Below, piece after piece: positions 30,083-32,971 of a DNA stretch of 32,971 bases. Every line of letters starts with the position of its first letter. The stretch's first letter is position 1. The DNA comes from Apostichopus californicus. Its lineage: Eukaryota; Echinodermata; Holothuroidea; Aspidochirotida; Stichopodidae. A model generated the notes under the pieces. It did not search any database. It saw only the letters and a program-made list of their open reading frames with translations, and was not told where the DNA came from. The stretch is taken from contig JAIPMN010002418.1 in the NCBI GenBank assembly GCA_020650975.1, positions 1 through 32,971 on the forward strand, written 5' to 3'. Both the position numbers and the translations under genes were made by a program.

Positions 30083-31522
30083 ATGGCACTAAGAGGCCAA
30101 ATCAAGCCCAAGCATAACGCTGACCAGTTTCTGAACGAGCGAAATGTCCAGCAAAAATCCCTAGAACGTGCCATGCGAGGACTGACGGTGGAACGCAATT
30201 ACATTATGAAACATATGGATATGGATAAAAAGTTCTTTAAAACACGTTGCGATAAATTCCAAGCTGACGTTGCTAAGATCAAAAGTAATTTAACCCCTAA
30301 ACAAATCGATGAGATCGAAAGATCTTCGCTACGAATAAAAGGACCATTTTTAGACGAAAATGATAACATATTCATGACTGAGGAAGATATGGTAATATTG
30401 GACATTGTAGAGGAGGCTAACGAAGGCGCAGAGGAGCAAGAGGAGGCGAAAAATGAGAAGAAAGACCAAAATGAAAACACTTCTAAAAACACGTCACAGA
30501 AAACTGGAGGAATTTTACCGGATAACATCCAAAAACCAAGTGACGTCACTGATATAGAAAGGCGACCAGCGACCCAACGGTCACCAAAGCATAGTGCCAG
30601 TCAGGAACCGGAAACAAATATCCGAGAGGTCAAAGTTAAAATCATTGAACCGACGGAGGAGAACCAACAACTGCAAAGTTCTGTGCCTAAGTTACCGTCT
30701 GCTAGTAAACCGAAGGAGCTCAAACCGGCCATCAAGTTATCTCGGAGTCAAAGTGTAGCAGATTTAGACGGGCTTAGCAACACTTTACCAGCCATTCGAG
30801 GCAAAAGCCAACCGGCCGTTGCGGCGCTTGGTGCGCGAAGAAACACGATAGCGGTTCGAAGTACGACTGCAGATCCTCTTAACTGGTCCTACTCTAGCGG
30901 TATGTTCTCTTGTCATAATTTACGGACGAGTAGAATCGATTTCGGTTTTTTGGACAAAGCCGCTTCCGTGGCGGCAAAGAAAGAGAAATCACGTGACTAT
31001 GAAAGAGAGGAGCTTCAGAGGATGTTAAAAGATGAGACCGAACTGAATAAAGTGATGATCAAAAGAAGAAAACAATCGTTGTTTCAAAAAGTAGACGAAA
31101 CAATTGCTCTGACAAAACCGACACCGGCAAGATTGACACCGTGTAAATCGCCGGTTGGCAGCGAAGGTGACAATGAGGAGTTTCTTACCGTCCAACAACC
31201 GGAGCGTCCAGAATCAACCGCTGATTCATTCTCAGAGGATTTAGAACAACTAAGAGACACGATAAGGTTCCAGAAGATGCAGCGATGGAAAAACAGAGAT
31301 AGGAGGCGCTCTTCAGTGGTGTCAAATTTAGGAAAGAAAGACGAAGAAACTGAGGAACAATATGAGGACAGATTAACAAACTGGAAAAAAGATATGAAAA
31401 ACTGTCGATACTTAAGGAGGCGAGATAGCCAAAACGTAGGTCTAGGAACAGAAACACTCGTAGCCAATCAGAGGAAAGCTGAACAAATTTGGCGCCAAAG
31501 CCTGGCTCATAACTTATTTTAG
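30083..31522 (+). CDS. Unrecognised charged, probably coiled-coil protein (gene C)
   Basis: A 479-residue open frame on a single exon, beginning MALRGQIKPK. The start context, aaaATGG, is strong. I do not recognise a domain. Residues about 15-80 are charged and heptad-like (likely coiled coil), and 108-130 are Glu/Lys-rich and acidic. Residues 130-260 are Ser/Thr/Pro/Gln-rich and probably disordered. Residues 300-340 and 385-475 are basic helical segments with Trp at 402, 434 and 470. Basophilic-kinase-type sites are RRNT (252-255), RRRSS (407-411) and RRRDS (445-449), plus SRSQS (220-224). No signal peptide or membrane segment is visible. Codon use is balanced and differs from the AT-rich surroundings, supporting real coding. 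It could be cytoskeletal or ciliary, but nothing shows that. Confidence 0.85.
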   Translation: MALRGQIKPKHNADQFLNERNVQQKSLERAMRGLTVERNYIMKHMDMDKKFFKTRCDKFQADVAKIKSNLTPKQIDEIERSSLRIKGPFLDENDNIFMTEEDMVILDIVEEANEGAEEQEEAKNEKKDQNENTSKNTSQKTGGILPDNIQKPSDVTDIERRPATQRSPKHSASQEPETNIREVKVKIIEPTEENQQLQSSVPKLPSASKPKELKPAIKLSRSQSVADLDGLSNTLPAIRGKSQPAVAALGARRNTIAVRSTTADPLNWSYSSGMFSCHNLRTSRIDFGFLDKAASVAAKKEKSRDYEREELQRMLKDETELNKVMIKRRKQSLFQKVDETIALTKPTPARLTPCKSPVGSEGDNEEFLTVQQPERPESTADSFSEDLEQLRDTIRFQKMQRWKNRDRRRSSVVSNLGKKDEETEEQYEDRLTNWKKDMKNCRYLRRRDSQNVGLGTETLVANQRKAEQIWRQSLAHNLF

Positions 31523-31875
31523 GTGCCGTGGCATTGCCACTATACAGTCGTTGACAGTTTGGTATTTATTTTATGTTATACCACTGCAGGTTTTAGCAGC
31601 GAGTCAATATGTATCAGACAACAGGTCAATTGAATATGTGTGTGTGTCGGGGTGGGGGGGGGGGTGCAGTCAATGACTGGTTAACTGGAGAAGGCAATAA
31701 CCAGATTAGTGCTTAATTGAGCTACATTCTCACGTGATCTAACGATCCCACGCATTATCCTATAGAATTGCAGGCTTTGTTACCATATTAGTTATTTCAA
31801 ATCTATACCGTGCAGTAGCTCATGATCTCAAATCAAACCAATATGTAATAAAATTCAAAATTGAGATAGGCAAGA
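31523..31875 (+). other. Gene C 3' UTR
   Basis: Sequence from the TAG stop to just past AATAAA at 31847-31852. A (TG) tract and an 11-base G run lie at about 31639-31664. Confidence 0.45.
31847..31852 (+). terminator. Polyadenylation signal of gene C
   Basis: The first AATAAA after the gene C stop, 325 bases downstream, in AT-rich context. Confidence 0.45.
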
Positions 31876-32971
31876 GAGACATAGAAAAAAAAAGAAATAT
31901 TGAGCATAATTAACTTTAATGAATGCGGTACTATCTTCAGACTCACATTGTACATCAGAAGTAAATATATATGACAGTTGTGAACCTTAACATATGCAGG
32001 TGACGGTTTTATTGTATTTACGATTAATTCTGCAAGCAGTGGACATTTCTTACATAGTTCATGTTGGCCGAAGAGCTATTAAGATGTAGATATCGAGTAC
32101 TGATTGATGGAGAATGTGTTTTACATCGTATCCTGACGTAACGTATGGACGAACGTAGAGCATGAGTACACATGCATGCCTGACAATTATTATAATTATA
32201 CGTAAAACGTGCACCCCTCATTACATAAGGTCGTTACATTAATAAATCCGACTTGCACCCCCCCCCCTCCCCACTTCCACACGCACATACACATCTCCTT
32301 GAATGGATAGGTTTAGTCCGTAATATGACAATAATGGAGGTACAGGATACAACTATATGTTTTACATGCATAGCTTAAATTGGAACAATTCAAAACTAGA
32401 AAGCACTTGTCGATGAGAACATACCCACCCACGCCCCTATCACCCCCCCCCCCCCCCCCCCCCACCACCAGAGCTCGCACTGCACAATCCTTCTGTTCCA
32501 AATTAAAGTAACCTTTCATTTACTAAAAAAGCGCGATGAATTAAAGAATCACTATTTTGCTCCTCTTTTTTGGCGTGGCTCCATAAATATAGCCCATGAA
32601 GTCTAAGGACTTGCGCCTGGTGTTATTTATCATGGAACGCCATTCATGTCACATGATGACCTACGATAAAACTGTAAATGGGTAAACACTTAGTGTTGGT
32701 ACAACAAAATACCAGTGAGGAAATAAAACATATACATGGCACAGATGAATTTAATTTGATTTATTTCCTATCTTTGGATGAAATTATTTCGTTTTCTCTC
32801 TTCCTTTGTACCCCGCCATATACCCTTCGATCTGGAAGAAGGATGTCATTGCCCTTATAGATGGCTCCGGTAGAAACCTGGTGAATCAAACAAATAGTGG
32901 TGATTTTAGTCAAAATCAGGATTGTTTTTTGCAACTAAGAACAATTATGACGACCAGCATCATTTTGATTC
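31876..32971. other. Intergenic, no gene recognised
   Basis: It contains C runs at 32258-32267 and 32443-32463 (the latter 21 bases, the longest in the window). Short open frames look like noncoding sequence. Confidence 0.45.

Noticed and set aside
31084..31467. Minus-strand frames opposite gene C
   Set aside because: Antisense shadows of a long coding exon.
1..32971. CRISPR arrays, operons, tRNA or rRNA genes
   Set aside because: The window is eukaryotic, and no tRNA cloverleaf or rRNA-like segment was noticed by eye; a covariance-model scan was not possible.

Overview
This is animal nuclear DNA: AT-rich, with long introns, GT..AG splice sites, decayed transposon pieces, minisatellites and many long poly-C/poly-G tracts. 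The gene types and repeats fit a marine invertebrate, perhaps an echinoderm or another deuterostome. That assignment is a guess from general character; no sequence match was possible.

Two related RNA-binding protein genes lie head to head. Gene A (minus strand, start codon at 9458, reading toward position 1 and running off the left edge) and gene B (plus strand, start codon at 11213, stop at 24678) each encode two RRM domains followed by a glycine-rich tail, the DAZAP1/Hrb27C/Musashi-like hnRNP layout. Their first six coding exons match one to one in phase, and four of the six match in length (20, 41, 49 and 83 nt), so they are an inverted duplicate pair. The 1.75 kb between the start codons must hold both promoters. 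It contains a perfect CRE-type palindrome (9551-9558) and a broken reverse-transcriptase fragment of a LINE-type element (about 9766-10080). Gene B looks complete: 12 constitutive exons plus one possible cassette exon, about 476 to 496 residues. Gene A shows nine exons (250 residues); its end was not found.

Right of gene B are a long 3' UTR with an AATAAA signal near 26405, a 46-bp minisatellite (26585-26755), about 2 kb of repeat-like DNA, and a third gene, C, with an uninterrupted coding exon (30083-31522, 479 residues). Gene C's protein is unrecognised: highly charged, probably coiled-coil and disordered, with several basophilic-kinase-type sites. Upstream of it are a TATA box, a roughly 60-bp minisatellite full of TAAT/ATTA motifs, and a four-codon upstream ORF.

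Genes A and B probably act in nuclear and cytoplasmic mRNA processing, splicing or translation control, as their family does. Nothing ties gene C to them functionally. Apart from exons, most of the window is intron and intergenic DNA with small non-autonomous transposon-like inverted repeats.
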